This document shows, one piece after another, positions 13,801 through 25,358 of a stretch of DNA of 64,000 nt. Both the position numbers and the translations under genes were made by a program. Source of the DNA: Bugula neritina (taxonomy: Eukaryota; Bryozoa; Gymnolaemata; Cheilostomatida; Bugulidae); contig OZ037771.1 in the NCBI GenBank assembly GCA_964035545.1, positions 1,178,001 to 1,242,000 of the forward strand. The letters are read 5' to 3'. Every line of letters begins with the position of its first letter. Position 1 is the first letter of the stretch. The notes beneath the pieces were generated by a model, which made no database searches, had not been told where the DNA came from, and was given only the letters and a program-made list of their open reading frames with translations.

Positions 13801-16083
13801 CAACTGTTACAGGCGGAGAGAGCCAATCAGCACGGCCAGTTCAACATCCTTGACATGTCTACAAACTTCTCTCTTCTACCTATTCAAGTAAGGTCACGCA
13901 ACTCCTCAACAGTGTCCATATAATTACTGTTGGTGATGTATTGATGTAGTCACTAAGTTATTGTTAGAAAGTAGATTGAGTTGATCAGTGTAATAAGGCC
14001 ATTGATGAATTATTTGATTAATATAATCAATAATAGATGACAAATGAAATACAGAGTTGAAGTTGTCTGCTCCACCACTTGTTTCTCTATAATTGCTTGG
14101 GCTGCTTTGCATGTTGTATGCAGCTCTTCAGTTCTTTATAATACTGTAATATATTTCCATCATCTGTTTAGTTTAACTCACATTCATTTGTCAGAAAGTT
14201 GTAATAAATCCTCATCAAAGACAAATGTTATTATATTTATTTTGTTCTCGCAGCACCAGAAGGTTTGCGGTGTTTGTATGACACGACAAAATCTTGACAC
14301 AAAGTGTATTGCTTACTGCGTAACCTTACATCTGTCCAATTGTAGGCATGCCTTTCAGGTGCAGACAATTCCTACTGGTTGGACACTGGAAACCATTACA
14401 CACAGGAAGTATATTCTAAACTTTGTCAGCAAAACAACGTAAAGACAGCATCTGTATTGTCAGGTACTTTTATCATTCATATTATCTGCTGCTTTTCATA
14501 CCGTTTGTATTATACCTGAATGTGTCTGTATTATCAAAGAGTTCCACCTTTATATTTTGTCTTTTCTAACTGGTTATATACTTTAGACAGAGATGGCTGT
14601 GCTGGGTTAGAGCTTCACTGTGTGTTCTGTGATCCAATAAACTCAGACGGGACACTCAAGTCCAGCGTTCTCCGAGACCTTGCATATATCAGGTAAGGTA
14701 CTCAGACTAGTAATAATGACTCACACCATTCTGTATCATTTAGTACAGAATACTTCAGGATAAAACTGTTTTGGATAAAATACTGAATAGGTTGCCCTGT
14801 TGAAGCAGTTGTTATGAAAGCTTTTTAATTAATTTAAAGCTAATCATTCTAAATTCTGTAATGTTATGTCGGCTGTTTGGTATCTGAAGTTCTCCACATT
14901 CACAATGCCTCCATGTTCAAAGCTCTATAATCTAGTGAGAAGAACTTTTAATGGAAATGGTGTTTGCATGCAGAGTTTTTGTGTACTCTGTATAGTTTAA
15001 TTTCTTGCAGCTCCTTCTCAGTGAAAGGGTGTAGGGGGAGAGTATTACCTCGAAAGCTGAGGCTACACGGAATCTGTATTAATTCGACGGAGCTGATGGA
15101 GTCCAGTCGTGTACTCGGCACCAGGAATACGTGTGGGTTTGATGTTCAGAGTATGAACAACTTCCAGGTTAGTTATCAAGTGATGTGTCGGCAGGGGGTA
15201 GGGTAGGGGTGGATGAAGGGGGTTCAGTCATATTACCATAATTGTGTCAGTAACTTCTTTCTGATTCTTTCACAAGCTTGTAGAACCCTTGAATACCTTG
15301 AATAGCTCGTTTCCTTTGATTGACTCTATTTCTCTCACTTCCTGTACTGACATGCTTTCAGACAAGAACTCACCGAGACATTGACTTGCACGCGCTAGAC
15401 TACACTCTGATCACACAATCAACTGAGCTCCTGGTTCTAGATCTCAATTCAGAAGAGACAGATGGAAGAGGTATGTGAATATTCCACCAAAGAATGTTCT
15501 AGAATGTTCTAGTAGGAGATGTGAGCCAGTATGTTTTGTACTGACATATTCAGCAGCCAATGACGTGCTGACACATGTTTATAGGGTATCCGTCCTATCT
15601 CAATGCCAGCAACACAGTGAAAGAGTCGTGCATGCAGGATAAGAGTAGCGGGTTCATTGATCTCCACGCCATTGTTTACTGGTAAGTAGACATCAGTGCT
15701 TATGAAGTATCATAATCAGGGTTTCTACAGTAACCAGGCACTTTATTTTAGCCCTTGGTTGTTATGAGTGCGAAATTTACTTGTAGTAACAGCCAATAAT
15801 GTACGCGTGTCAGGGGCTTTGACCTATACATCATTCACCTATACATCATTTACCTATGCATTGTATACCTATACATCATTTACCTATGCATGTCTCTAGG
15901 TTTGAATTTGAGATGAATGGAAGCTCCAAGGTATCAACTTTAGATCAGAGAACTCATTATCGACAGGCAGCAGTCGTCCTTCCTCAAGCCAAAGCTTGCT
16001 CTTTTAATGATCAAGTAGAGATAACTGCTAAAATCGTGGATGGTGCCTTGTTCATAGACGCTAGTGTTGGAGCACAACTATAG
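8977..16083 (+). CDS. PRMT9: Protein arginine methyltransferase 9 (PRMT9)
   Basis: PRMT9 is a type II arginine methyltransferase; the human enzyme symmetrically dimethylates splicing factor SF3B2. Exons: 8977-9099, 9538-9704, 10026-10262, 10837-11048, 11394-11539, 11709-11921, 12403-12488, 13017-13295, 13758-13887, 14346-14463, 14587-14692, 15011-15167, 15362-15470, 15585-15681, 15900-16083. All phases close, giving 787 aa (human about 845). TPR-like helices lie at residues 1-130. The SAM-binding motif I is LLDIGCGS (165-172). The double-E loop VTETVDCGLFGE keeps both glutamates (E242 and E251), so the first catalytic module looks active. A second, degenerate methyltransferase-like module follows, ending in the conserved YRQAAVVL region. 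The start at 8977 has A at -3 and G at +4; an in-frame ATG at 8938 has a weaker context. A TA run of about 60 bp ends a few bases before the exon 4 acceptor. Confidence 0.93.
9691..9792 (+). repeat. 22-bp repeat spanning the PRMT9 exon 2 donor
   Basis: About 4.5 copies of ACAATATATTACAG|gtgatcat. The first copy is the real exon 2 end (exon stops at 9704), so each unit holds the last 14 exonic bases plus the 5' splice site. One copy has GC in place of GT. Confidence 0.9.
10767..10827. repeat. (TA)n microsatellite next to the PRMT9 exon 4 acceptor
   Basis: An uninterrupted TA run of about 60 bp, ending nine bases before exon 4 begins at 10837. Only CTGGTTTCAG separates it from the exon, so this run occupies the usual branch-point and polypyrimidine region. 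Confidence 0.95.
12170..12335. repeat. AGTACTACT-type repeat in PRMT9 intron 6
   Basis: Imperfect repeat of AGTACTACTACTACT and ACAGTACTGCT blocks, largely self-complementary around AGTACT. It lies between exons 6 and 7. Confidence 0.8.
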
Positions 16084-16795
16084 ATGGCCTCCTCACTTTG
16101 TACTTTCTTTTCCTTTGTTTTTAGCTATAAATAATATTGTTTTTTAATTAATTTATATTTAAAAGATAATTTTTGTCGAACATTTTTTGATTACTCTTTT
16201 AAATGTATCACATGCCTATGTTATAATGTGTAATTTTATGTCGTTGCACTGCAACCTGAAGTGTTATTCTTGTAGATAAAATTATTAGATTTCTTGTTGT
16301 ACATATTATAGATAAAATAGTGCAGTGTAAGTAATACAGTTTAGCAAAAAAGTGAATAATGATATATTAATAATAACATTTTATTTTCCTAAATAATTCA
16401 CTGCTGTTGATTTGCATTTTGCTCAACATCAGCCACTACAATAATAATATTATTATGTTCACTTGCGTCTATTTAAAGATATGAAGTTGTCTTCTCATGG
16501 AAAATTCAATAGTAGTTTTCTTATATAATTTTCTATCGGCTACAAAAAATACGCCTCGTAGTTAAAATTATGTTGTAGCTTGAGCTCTAAGGCACCGGAA
16601 ATAAATAGCACATGGATATCACAAATATACCTACCAAACTAACTGCAGTGGTTCAAAACTTCTACTTGATTATTTTGGTTTGTTAGTATTAGAGCTCTGT
16701 AAATCAGTTTATTTAGACTGAATTTATTTAGGTAGAACTAGAGTTTTAATTTTTTATTATCAGAGTTATTTCATTTTGTGAAATAAAACACAAAC
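16084..16795. other. PRMT9 3' UTR and PRMT9-SDAD1 intergenic region
   Basis: AT-rich and without a coding exon. It holds the PRMT9 3' UTR and the SDAD1 promoter. The only exact AATAAA I found is at 16600-16605; poly(A) addition for PRMT9 may use this or a variant signal. Confidence 0.5.
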
Positions 16796-18598
16796 ATGGC
16801 TACAAAAGTTGTCAACAAGCTGCCTCATAATTTGCCACAGTTGCAAAATCTGATCAAGAGAGATCCTGGCTCATACAAAGAAGAAGTAAGTACAAATAAA
16901 CATCAATTAAACATTACATGTAAAACTAAATATGAAATATAGTATGTTTTATTTTATATAAACAAATATTTATGCGAACACTGACAGCGACGCCCATTAA
17001 TATTTTCAAAACCAAGCCAAAATTCAAATTGAGATTCAGATTGTCAAGTCTATCAGTCAATGTGATTGTGATTGTGATTTTCTACATGTTCAATACTGGT
17101 GCAAGTACAAGAAGTAAAATACACACTAATACTCATAGCGATAATTGAAGTTATCCTTATTGTGACTTAGTCCAATATGAGTTATAGCTGATGAATGAAA
17201 CCCTATCATAATATTCTGACTCTTTCAGTGTCTAGGCTAGTCTGACTCTGAGACTTAAGAGTAAGTCTAGTGTAATCAAACAGTAAGGAATAAGAGTAAC
17301 ATTGATATTTAATAGTGATAGTAGTACCAATTGAAAGGCAACATTAATACTGATAGTAATTGTAATTTATAATAAATATAATAGTTTATTATAAAACTAA
17401 ATGTTATAAAATTTATAATATTCATAATTGATATTGTTATTATAATCATATTTAGATTGAATGTAATATCTTCTAGTTCTATTGACCTGGTAACAATTTT
17501 AATAAGTATAACAATTATGATGTGATTAGTGGAACAATATTTATACTAATATACTAATATACTTAAATAATTAGATAATCATAATATAGTTATAAATAAT
17601 ATTTGCCAGACTGAGACAAATTTAAGAATATCTAATTGTTCAATTATATAAACATCTATGATGAAATAATTGAGCTAATTTACATGCCTAACTTATAATT
17701 TGGGTGGCTATGATTAGGCCTATTAAAAAGAAAACACTATATATTTGTATTTCAATTGTCATACTGGTTTCAGCTTGTTTTATATTTGTACTGCTTCCTT
17801 CATGGTGTGCAATCTTATTTATTGTAGTTTGTGCAACAATACAGGCATTATCAATCGAGTGTAGAGATTTTCCAGCTCAATCCTACTCAATACAACAAAT
17901 CTCTAGCGGAACTAGTAATGTTTCTAGCACAAGTGAGTGTCTAACAACTCACTAAAGGTAATTCCTTTGCTTTTTCTCAAAATGATTTCCCAAGCCTCAT
18001 TATTTTGTTTTATAACTAAATTGTATTGTCTCCAGGTGTCTAAGTGTTTTAAAGAGGAATTAATGAACTACCCATCTGACCTGATTCTTTTGCTCAGGAG
18101 ACACTCTACTCAACTAGATCCAGAAATCAGAGTGGTTTGTTATTCTATTTATTTATATTTTAATTGTTTACAGACTGACATCTTCCAGTACTACAAGTAG
18201 ATATTAAGTGAGTTGCTCTTCATGCATTTTCCTAGCCGATTGATACAATGTGCTAGGTTATACATAGATATATAATACAATGTACTAGGTGATGTGTATA
18301 CATAGTTATATAATACAATGTACTAGGTGATGTGTATACATAGTTATATAATACAATGTACTAGGTGATGTGTATACATAGTTATATAATACAATGTACC
18401 AGGTGATGTGTAAAGCCCTGATACTACTAAGGAACAAGAAGCTGGTAGAACCAGTAGCGCTGCTGGAGCTATTCTTTGAGCTGTTCAGATGCCAAGACAA
18501 AGTGTTGAGGAAATTTCTCTTTGCTTACATAGTCAACGACATTAAAACCATCAACTCAAAGAAGAAAGATCCCAAGTTGAACAAAGTATGTATGATAG

Positions 18599-18636
<38 letters not shown>

Positions 18637-21600
18637 GTGTAGAGTAACTGTGTGTAGAGTAACTGTGTGGTGTTTGTCAAGATGCTACTTGAAATGTAAA
18701 TGGAATACCTCTCTGTATATCTTCTGTTATAAAAAGAACTTCTGTGTGAATATTGTTTTCTGGTGTTATTGTAAGATGTAATGCCCTATCTCTCTACACT
18801 GAGTTTATGAATAGTTTAAATGCTGATTCTTTTGCAGGCATTACAGAATTTTATGTTTGCCATGCTGAGAGATAATAACAGCACTGCGGCTAAAATGTCT
18901 TTGGTAAGACAGAACATTTATATATTATATTATGTACTGTATATGCTGTAATATGTTTATATAGTGTAATATGTTTATATATTGTAATATTCTTTATATA
19001 ATATATTACTACCTGTATATGTCATATTATATTTATATATTAGATTATATTTATATATTATATTATGTACTTTATATATTGTAATATGTTTGTATATTAT
19101 AATATGTTTATATATTGTAATATTCTTATACACTGTATTTATATAGTCTTCATTTATTTTAACATGTATATATTATACTATATTTATATATCGTATTATA
19201 TTTATATATTATATTTTATTTATATAATGTATTGTGTTTATATTTTATTGTATTATGTTTACATCATAAAAGTGACAATATGAGTAAAGTTTGATAAAAA
19301 AAGCTGTACTTGCGCGATAACCTCATGTTGATATTTACAAAGTTTAAACAACTCAAGCTATTATCACAAGTATATTGTTGACTCTGTATAATCTCTGCTG
19401 TCAGATTGAGTATGATTTGCCCACAGGACGTTATGATAGAGTTATACAAGCGCAACATCTGGCACAACGAGAAGACAGTGAATGTGCTCAGCACGGCGCT
19501 GTTCAGTAAAGTCACCAAGATCTCTGTGGCCACACTCAGATTCTTTGTTGGCAGAGACGAGGAGAATGAAGGGGAAGACGACTCTGATGACGACGAAGAA
19601 ACAGTGAGCAGAATATTATGTTTAATATGTAATATATGCTTGTCATATATATGTAATATATGCTTGTCATATATATGTAATATATGCTTGTCATATATAT
19701 GTAATATATGCTTGTCATATATATGTAATATATGCTTGTCATATATATGTAATATATCCTTGTAATATATATGTAATATATGCTTGTCATATATATGTAA
19801 TATATGCTTGTAATATATATGTAGTATATGCTTGTCATATATATGTAGTATATGCTTGTCATATATATGTAGTATATGCTTGTCATATATATGTAGTATA
19901 TGCTTGTCATATATATGTAGTATATGCTTGTCATATATATGTAGTATATGCTTGTCATATATATGTAGTATATGCTTGTCATATATATGTAGTATATGCT
20001 TGTCATATATATGTAGTATATGCTTGTCATATATATGTAGTATATGCTTGTCATATATATGTAGTATATGCTTGTCATATATATGTAGTATATGCTTGTC
20101 ATATATATGTAGTATATGCTTGTCATATATATGTAGTATATGCTTGTCATATATATGTAGTATATGCTTGTCATATATATGTAGTATATGCTTGTCATAT
20201 ATATGTAGTATATGCTTGTCATATATATGTAGTATATGCTTGTCATATATATGTAATATATGCTTGTCATATATATGTAATATATGCTTGTCATATATAT
20301 GTAATATATGCTTGTCATATATATGTAATATATGCTTGTCATATATATGTAATATATGCTTGTCATATATATGTAATATATGCTTGTCATATATATGTAA
20401 TATATGCTTGTCATATATATGTAATATATGCTTGTCATATATATGTAATATATGCTTGTCATATATATGTAATATATGCTTGTCATATATATGTAATATA
20501 TGCTTGTCATATATATGTAATATATGCTTGTCATATATATGTAATATATGCTTGTCATATATATGTAATATATGCTTGTCATATATATGTAATATATGCT
20601 TGTCATATATATGTAATATATGCTTGTCATATATATGTAATATATGCTTGTCATATATATGTAATATATGCTTGTCATATATATGTAATATATGCTTGTC
20701 ATATATATGTAATATATTTCTGTTACACGTTAGGTTATATGCAATATGTGATGTATAATATGTTGTGTTACATAAAATACATTGTATATAATATATTGCA
20801 TATAACAAAAAGGTTAGTGTCAAGTAGATATCAAGTTCTCCAATACAGTAGCAGATATAAAAGGATATTCTATAGTAGTGATGTCGATATTTGGTAAGGA
20901 ATCACTGCTCCTGTCTGTTTGTTCTTGTAAAAGGTTAACGTTTTCTCCGCTAGAAAAAAGAACACCAGAACACAGTAGATCACCTGCGCTTGGCTCAGAA
21001 AGTCGGCAAACATTCAAAGAAAAAGGAGAAGAAACTGAAAAAAGTGACCAAAGAATTAACAAAGATAAAGAAGAAGAATAAATCAGAGTCGTTTAACTTT
21101 AGTGCTTTACACTTGCTTCATGACCCCCAGGGTAAGTTATACTTACTCGCATATGAGTATCAGGGTAAGTTATACTTACTCCCATGTGTTTATTAGGGTA
21201 AGTTATTCTATATATTTACATGCTTAGTTTAAAACTGTAGTTAGATGGCAGCCATCTTTGGAGCTGTTATTCCTTCTAACTTGGAGTTATCTTCTACCCA
21301 TAGTGTTTATTGCAGATCTGAGTGAGAAACTGTTCAAACATGTTGAAGGAATTCACGAGAAGTTTGAAGTTAAACTGCTTTACTTGAACTTGATATCAAG
21401 ACTGGTTGGTGTGCACGAGGTGAGTTGGAGTTGTCTCGTCTATTTGTATGGTGAGCTCTCCTTAACCTCTAGTGTTACATCAGCATGTAGCATATGTTTC
21501 AGTAGCTACTTTTCCTTCTAACCGTTACATCATCTTATAGCCATATACAACTTCTTTGTTACTATTTCAGCTGCTGCTTCTCAACCTCTACCCTTATATG

Positions 21601-24600
21601 CAGCGCTTCCTCAAGCCACACCAGCGTGAAGTCACAAAAATATTGTTGTTTGTAGCTCAGGCTACGCATGCCCTAGTTCCACCAGAGGTGAGTCCATTTA
21701 AACTGTATTTTCTCTGTAACTAAGCCTATACATTATACGTACATGCTCCATAGCTTATATTTAAGAAGGTGCAATGGCTTTTTCTCTATATGTATATATA
21801 ACTTAAAATTATGTGTTTTGCATTTTAAGTTGATTGAAATGATTTGTGGTATTTATTAAAAGAATTCGCTACATTTTTGCTCTTTAGACTTTCAAAGTAT
21901 ATCCATCTGCATCTTTTGAAAAAAGTTTCCCCCATCAACACTAAGTAGAACAAAAACTTTCTTTTCGATTATTTCTCAACCGGTGGGGTTAGGGGGTTAC
22001 AGAACTTGTATCTTTAATCTTCCCTCACATTTTGGGCAAAATAGAGACGTGTTAAAAGGGGCAGGTGTCACTCGCTCCAACTAACAGGGCCAGATGTTAA
22101 GGTTCTCGCACTAAACTGTAGATAATGGAGTCGGTGCTAATGACTATAGCTAACAACTTCATAACTGAAAGGAACTCCTCAGAGGTGATGACTGTGGGTC
22201 TGAATGCAGTGAGAGAGGTGTGTGCGAGGGCCCCGCTCGCTATGAGTGAAACTCTGCTACAAGATCTTGTCCTGTATAAATCTCACAAGGATAAAGGTAG
22301 AGTATTTTCAGTCATGGGCAGCAAGTTGTATCTTGTGTTACTGAGCTGCAGATTATAATACATGTATTATATTATATTATATATATTATGTTGTATTACA
22401 TTATTGTTATATTGTACATTATTATATTATACTATGTTGTATACATGTAATACTGTACATTATTATATTATATTATATATATGTAATATATAATATTTCA
22501 CTATATTATATTGTTACATATGTACACTATATTATATTGTTACATATGTACACTATATTATATTGTTACATATGTACACTATATTATATTATGTATACTA
22601 TATTATATTATGTACACTATATTATATTATGTACACTATATTATATTATGTATACTATATTATATTATGTACACTATATTATATTGTTACATATGTACAC
22701 TATATATATTATGTACACTATATTATATTATGTATACTATATATATTATGTACACTATACAGGTGTACACATGGCCGCCAGGTCACTCATTCAGTTATTC
22801 CGAACTCTGAATCCCGAGATGCTGCACAAGAAACACCGGGTGAGTGATGACACATCAACAATCAAACTAAAGTGGGCTGCTTACGACGCAGTTGCCATTT
22901 AGTTCTCATTGGTAAAGGTTTGTCCACACATTAAGTGTCAGTTCTGTAGAAACACGACTGTTCAAATCAGCCAGCATAAAATAGGACATGCACATTTGTC
23001 GTTGATTAAATTTTTGTTTGTATTTTGAATTTGTAACATTTGTAGCGATTCTTATGAGAAAATCTGATTGTTAGCGAGTAAACTCATACTTTGTAAAATC
23101 TGGCTGGTTTTCTGTAACTGGTAATGACTGACTGTTCTGGCTGTCCAGGGGAAACCCACTGGACTGGAGGCGGAGGGCATAGCTGACTACGCTGCCCTCT
23201 CAGGGCGAGACCACATCTTGGGGGCGGAAGTTCTCGACTCCGAGGAAGAAGGAGAGAGGGAGGGGGGAGAGGATGGATGGGAGACGGCCAGTGATGCGGA
23301 TGATGACAGTGACGGCGAGTGGATTGACGTGCACCACTCCAGTGACGAGGATGTGCAGGTAAACAGAGCGCAGGTAAACACTGCAGGTGGATGACACATC
23401 ACTCACATCAAACTTGCAGATTTTATACTAGTGACTGATGAGCAATAATGTGTCGTCTCTTTGAGCGATTATGTTAAGAAAAATGTGTTACTCAGACTGG
23501 GCAACTTGATGAAAGTCTGATTATTGTTTTTTGGAGTTGCTTTTTCACAGCAGTGAGCATTTTCTGCAGCCTGCATTGATGTGTGGTATATGATACAGCA
23601 TGACTGTAGTCAGCCACATTAGTACTAATTGTCTGTTTATCCCCCATTCAACCTTTAGACAACTTTAAATATCTGCATAATGTAATATCAAGTAATATAT
23701 TGTGTGTAATATAATGTAATTTTTAGGTTCTATTCTATTCAGCCTATTATAATACATAATATGTAATATGATGTATATTGTATATTATGTAATATAACAT
23801 GATGTACATATGAATGCTACGGACTGTTGAAGGATGAAAAAGAGAAACTGGATTCGCTAACAACAGAGGAGAAGCTGGAAAAGTCTCGACACATCATGCA
23901 GAAGCGGATTCTGACGCAGGAAGACTTTGCTAAGATCCGAAGAGCTCAGCTGGCTAAGAAGGCTGGCATTAAAGAGAGGCGTGGCCTAAAAAGGAAGTCC
24001 CAGCAGACTACAGCTGATGAGTTGGCCGAGATCAGTTCAACTCACAAAGGGTGAGTCACGCTGCCCAGCAGCATTCTTAGTTCATCAGATTATTTGATGT
24101 CCCTCTACAGCATGCGATTGGTTGAAACAGATGGGGTATTGAGTTGGCTTGTGTAAAGATTTTGTATAAAGATTAAACTACTGCTTCTATATTGCATCGA
24201 TATTGTATTATTCAATGTATTTGCACAGTGCATTATTTTCAAGTTGTAGTTATGCTCTCTTGTTCCTTTGTGTCAAGAGAGCATAACTATTGTTGCCAAA
24301 ATAAGCATCTGAAAAATAGTTTTCAAAGTTGTTGAATTTTAGGCTCCTAATGTGTCGATGCTTTCCCTACCTTATATATATTTGTCCAGCTGTGAATTTG
24401 TAACTGTGTCAACAGCCAACTGGAGTTGTATTCTACTGGCTATTTTAGTGATATTCTGCCATATTCTTCTATCGGATTTACACACAAGAAGCAGAAGACA
24501 GACAAGGCTGGCAAACTGGCCAAATCTCAGGTGAGAAAGAGCAGTGGACTGTGAACTCAGAATTTATCTGTTCATGCTGTGGGTTGTATACCTGATAGAG

Positions 24601-25110
24601 TTACTAACCATTAACCACTCATTATCATCAAAGTAGAATAATATCTTATACATAAATTACAGGAAGGTAAAGAGGATCGAGGTAAATATGGGCACAGAGA
24701 GCACAATCCCGAGGCTGGTGTCACAAACAAGGTGAAACTAAAGGCTAAAAACTTTCAGATGGTAAAACACAAGCTTCAGAAAAAAGGCAAAAGATCATTT
24801 AGGGACAAACAGGTCTGTTGAAATAATATTATCTCAGTAAGATAAAAAGTCAAACTGAATCCTGTGACTGTTATGTACAGGCAACTCTTAAATCCGTTAT
24901 GATAGCCTTCTGGGCATAGAATTGAGCTCTGAGACTTGGAGTACTGCAACAAATTTTCATTGTCGTGCTACACATTCACTCACTCTAGCTGTATTTTAAT
25001 GAATAACTATGTATTTAAATACAAATATGAAACGTTGTAGCTTAAAGTAGGTTTCTGTCTTATTGCAGATGTCACTCAAGAAATCTCTTTTAAAGAAGGG
25101 AAGAAAGTGA
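16796..25110 (+). CDS. SDAD1: SDA1 domain protein (SDAD1), 60S ribosome biogenesis factor
   Basis: SDAD1/Sda1 is a nucleolar protein needed for maturation and export of pre-60S ribosomal subunits. Exons: 16796-16885, 17828-17932, 18036-18134, 18403-18585, 18838-18903, 19427-19603, 20954-21131, 21316-21419, 21571-21687, 22122-22296, 22763-22839, 23149-23358, 23833-24050, 24449-24530, 24663-24812, 25069-25110. Every phase closes and the product is 690 aa (human 687). The start is fixed by the conserved [18 protein letters not shown]. Other landmarks are [10 protein letters not shown], the acidic block ending exon 6, the lysine-rich stretch in exon 7, [13 protein letters not shown], and [13 protein letters not shown]. 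The basic C-terminus ends LLKKGRK. Exon 14 was placed at 24449 because only the TTTTAG acceptor there keeps phase and restores the HKKQKTDK motif. Large arrays sit in introns 3, 6, 7 and 10, and three junctions carry repeat copies of their own splice sites. Confidence 0.95.
18243..18412 (+). repeat. 38-bp repeat spanning the SDAD1 exon 4 acceptor
   Basis: Four copies, plus a degenerate fifth, of a 38-bp unit containing ACAATGTACTAG|GTGATGTGTA. Spacing is exactly 38 bp (TGTA at 18281, 18319, 18357, 18395). The last copy, with CCAG, is the real acceptor, and exon 4 begins at 18403 with GTGATGTGTA. Confidence 0.95.
18601..18641. repeat. (GT)n microsatellite in SDAD1 intron 4
   Basis: About 20 GT dinucleotides with one C interruption, starting 15 bases after the exon 4 donor at 18586. 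Confidence 0.95.
19612..20718. repeat. 24-bp minisatellite filling SDAD1 intron 6
   Basis: About 45 copies of a 24-bp unit, TATATGCTTGTCATATATATG plus T and AA or AG, with no length change. A central block of about 18 GTAG-type units (19820-20245) is flanked on both sides by GTAA-type units. The period is divisible by three and the unit lacks stops in several frames, which creates large spurious ORFs on both strands. Confidence 0.97.
21125..21210 (+). repeat. 33-bp repeat spanning the SDAD1 exon 7 donor
   Basis: Units CAGG|gtaagttatacttact start at the real donor (gt at 21132) and recur with gt at 21165 and 21198, each 33 bp apart. Use of the donor at 21165 would add 11 codons with no stop; before 21198 there is an in-frame TAG. 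Confidence 0.9.
22355..22765. repeat. TGTACACTATATTATAT repeat in SDAD1 intron 10
   Basis: Units of 17 bp and 26 bp built on TATGTACACTATATTAT, preceded by degenerate TATTATAT sequence. The final degenerate unit (TATGTACACTATACAG) supplies the acceptor of exon 11 at 22763. Confidence 0.9.
23350..23390 (+). repeat. Short duplication of the SDAD1 exon 12 donor
   Basis: GTGCAG|gtaaac at the real donor (gt at 23359) is repeated as GCGCAG|gtaaac 15 bp downstream (gt at 23374) and as CTGCAG|gtgg (gt at 23387). The first alternative is in phase and would add five residues. Confidence 0.7.
24247..24289. repeat. Perfect 16-bp stem hairpin in SDAD1 intron 13
   Basis: TAGTTATGCTCTCTTG (24247-24262) and its exact reverse complement (24274-24289) are separated by an 11-nt loop. 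A transcript of either strand would fold here. Confidence 0.85.
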
Positions 25111-25358
25111 AGTATGTATCATAAGAATTGAGACCTAATACTGTTACCGAATGACAACTGAATTGCGATGGGATGGACGTCTTTTTATTAAAAAATCCAT
25201 TGTACTACACAATATTTATAAAATATATTTACATGTACAAAAAGCAATTTTAATAACATTATTTACCAACTATATACATTAGACACCATCACATCTGATT
25301 AGATGGAATGCATGTGATTGGTTGTCAAATATTTACAATGAATTCTACTGGCTCAATC
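25111..25358. other. Shared 3' region of SDAD1 and BAP18
   Basis: Only 248 bp separate the two stop codons, so the 3' UTRs of these convergent genes probably meet or overlap. Confidence 0.6.
25184..25189 (-). terminator. Poly(A) signal AATAAA for the BAP18 homologue
   Basis: Forward TTTATT reads AATAAA on the minus strand, about 170 bp downstream of the BAP18 stop codon. Confidence 0.6.

Noticed and set aside
19264-20823. Very long open frames on both strands (up to about 519 codons) with an 8-residue repeat
   Set aside because: They arise because the 24-bp minisatellite in SDAD1 intron 6 is a multiple of three and has no stop in several frames. They lie inside an intron of a well-supported gene and have no non-repeat domain.
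24352-24448. Upstream part of the open frame before SDAD1 exon 14
   Set aside because: It is in a different frame from the SDAD1 protein. The acceptor at 24448 gives the correct phase and the conserved HKKQK motif.
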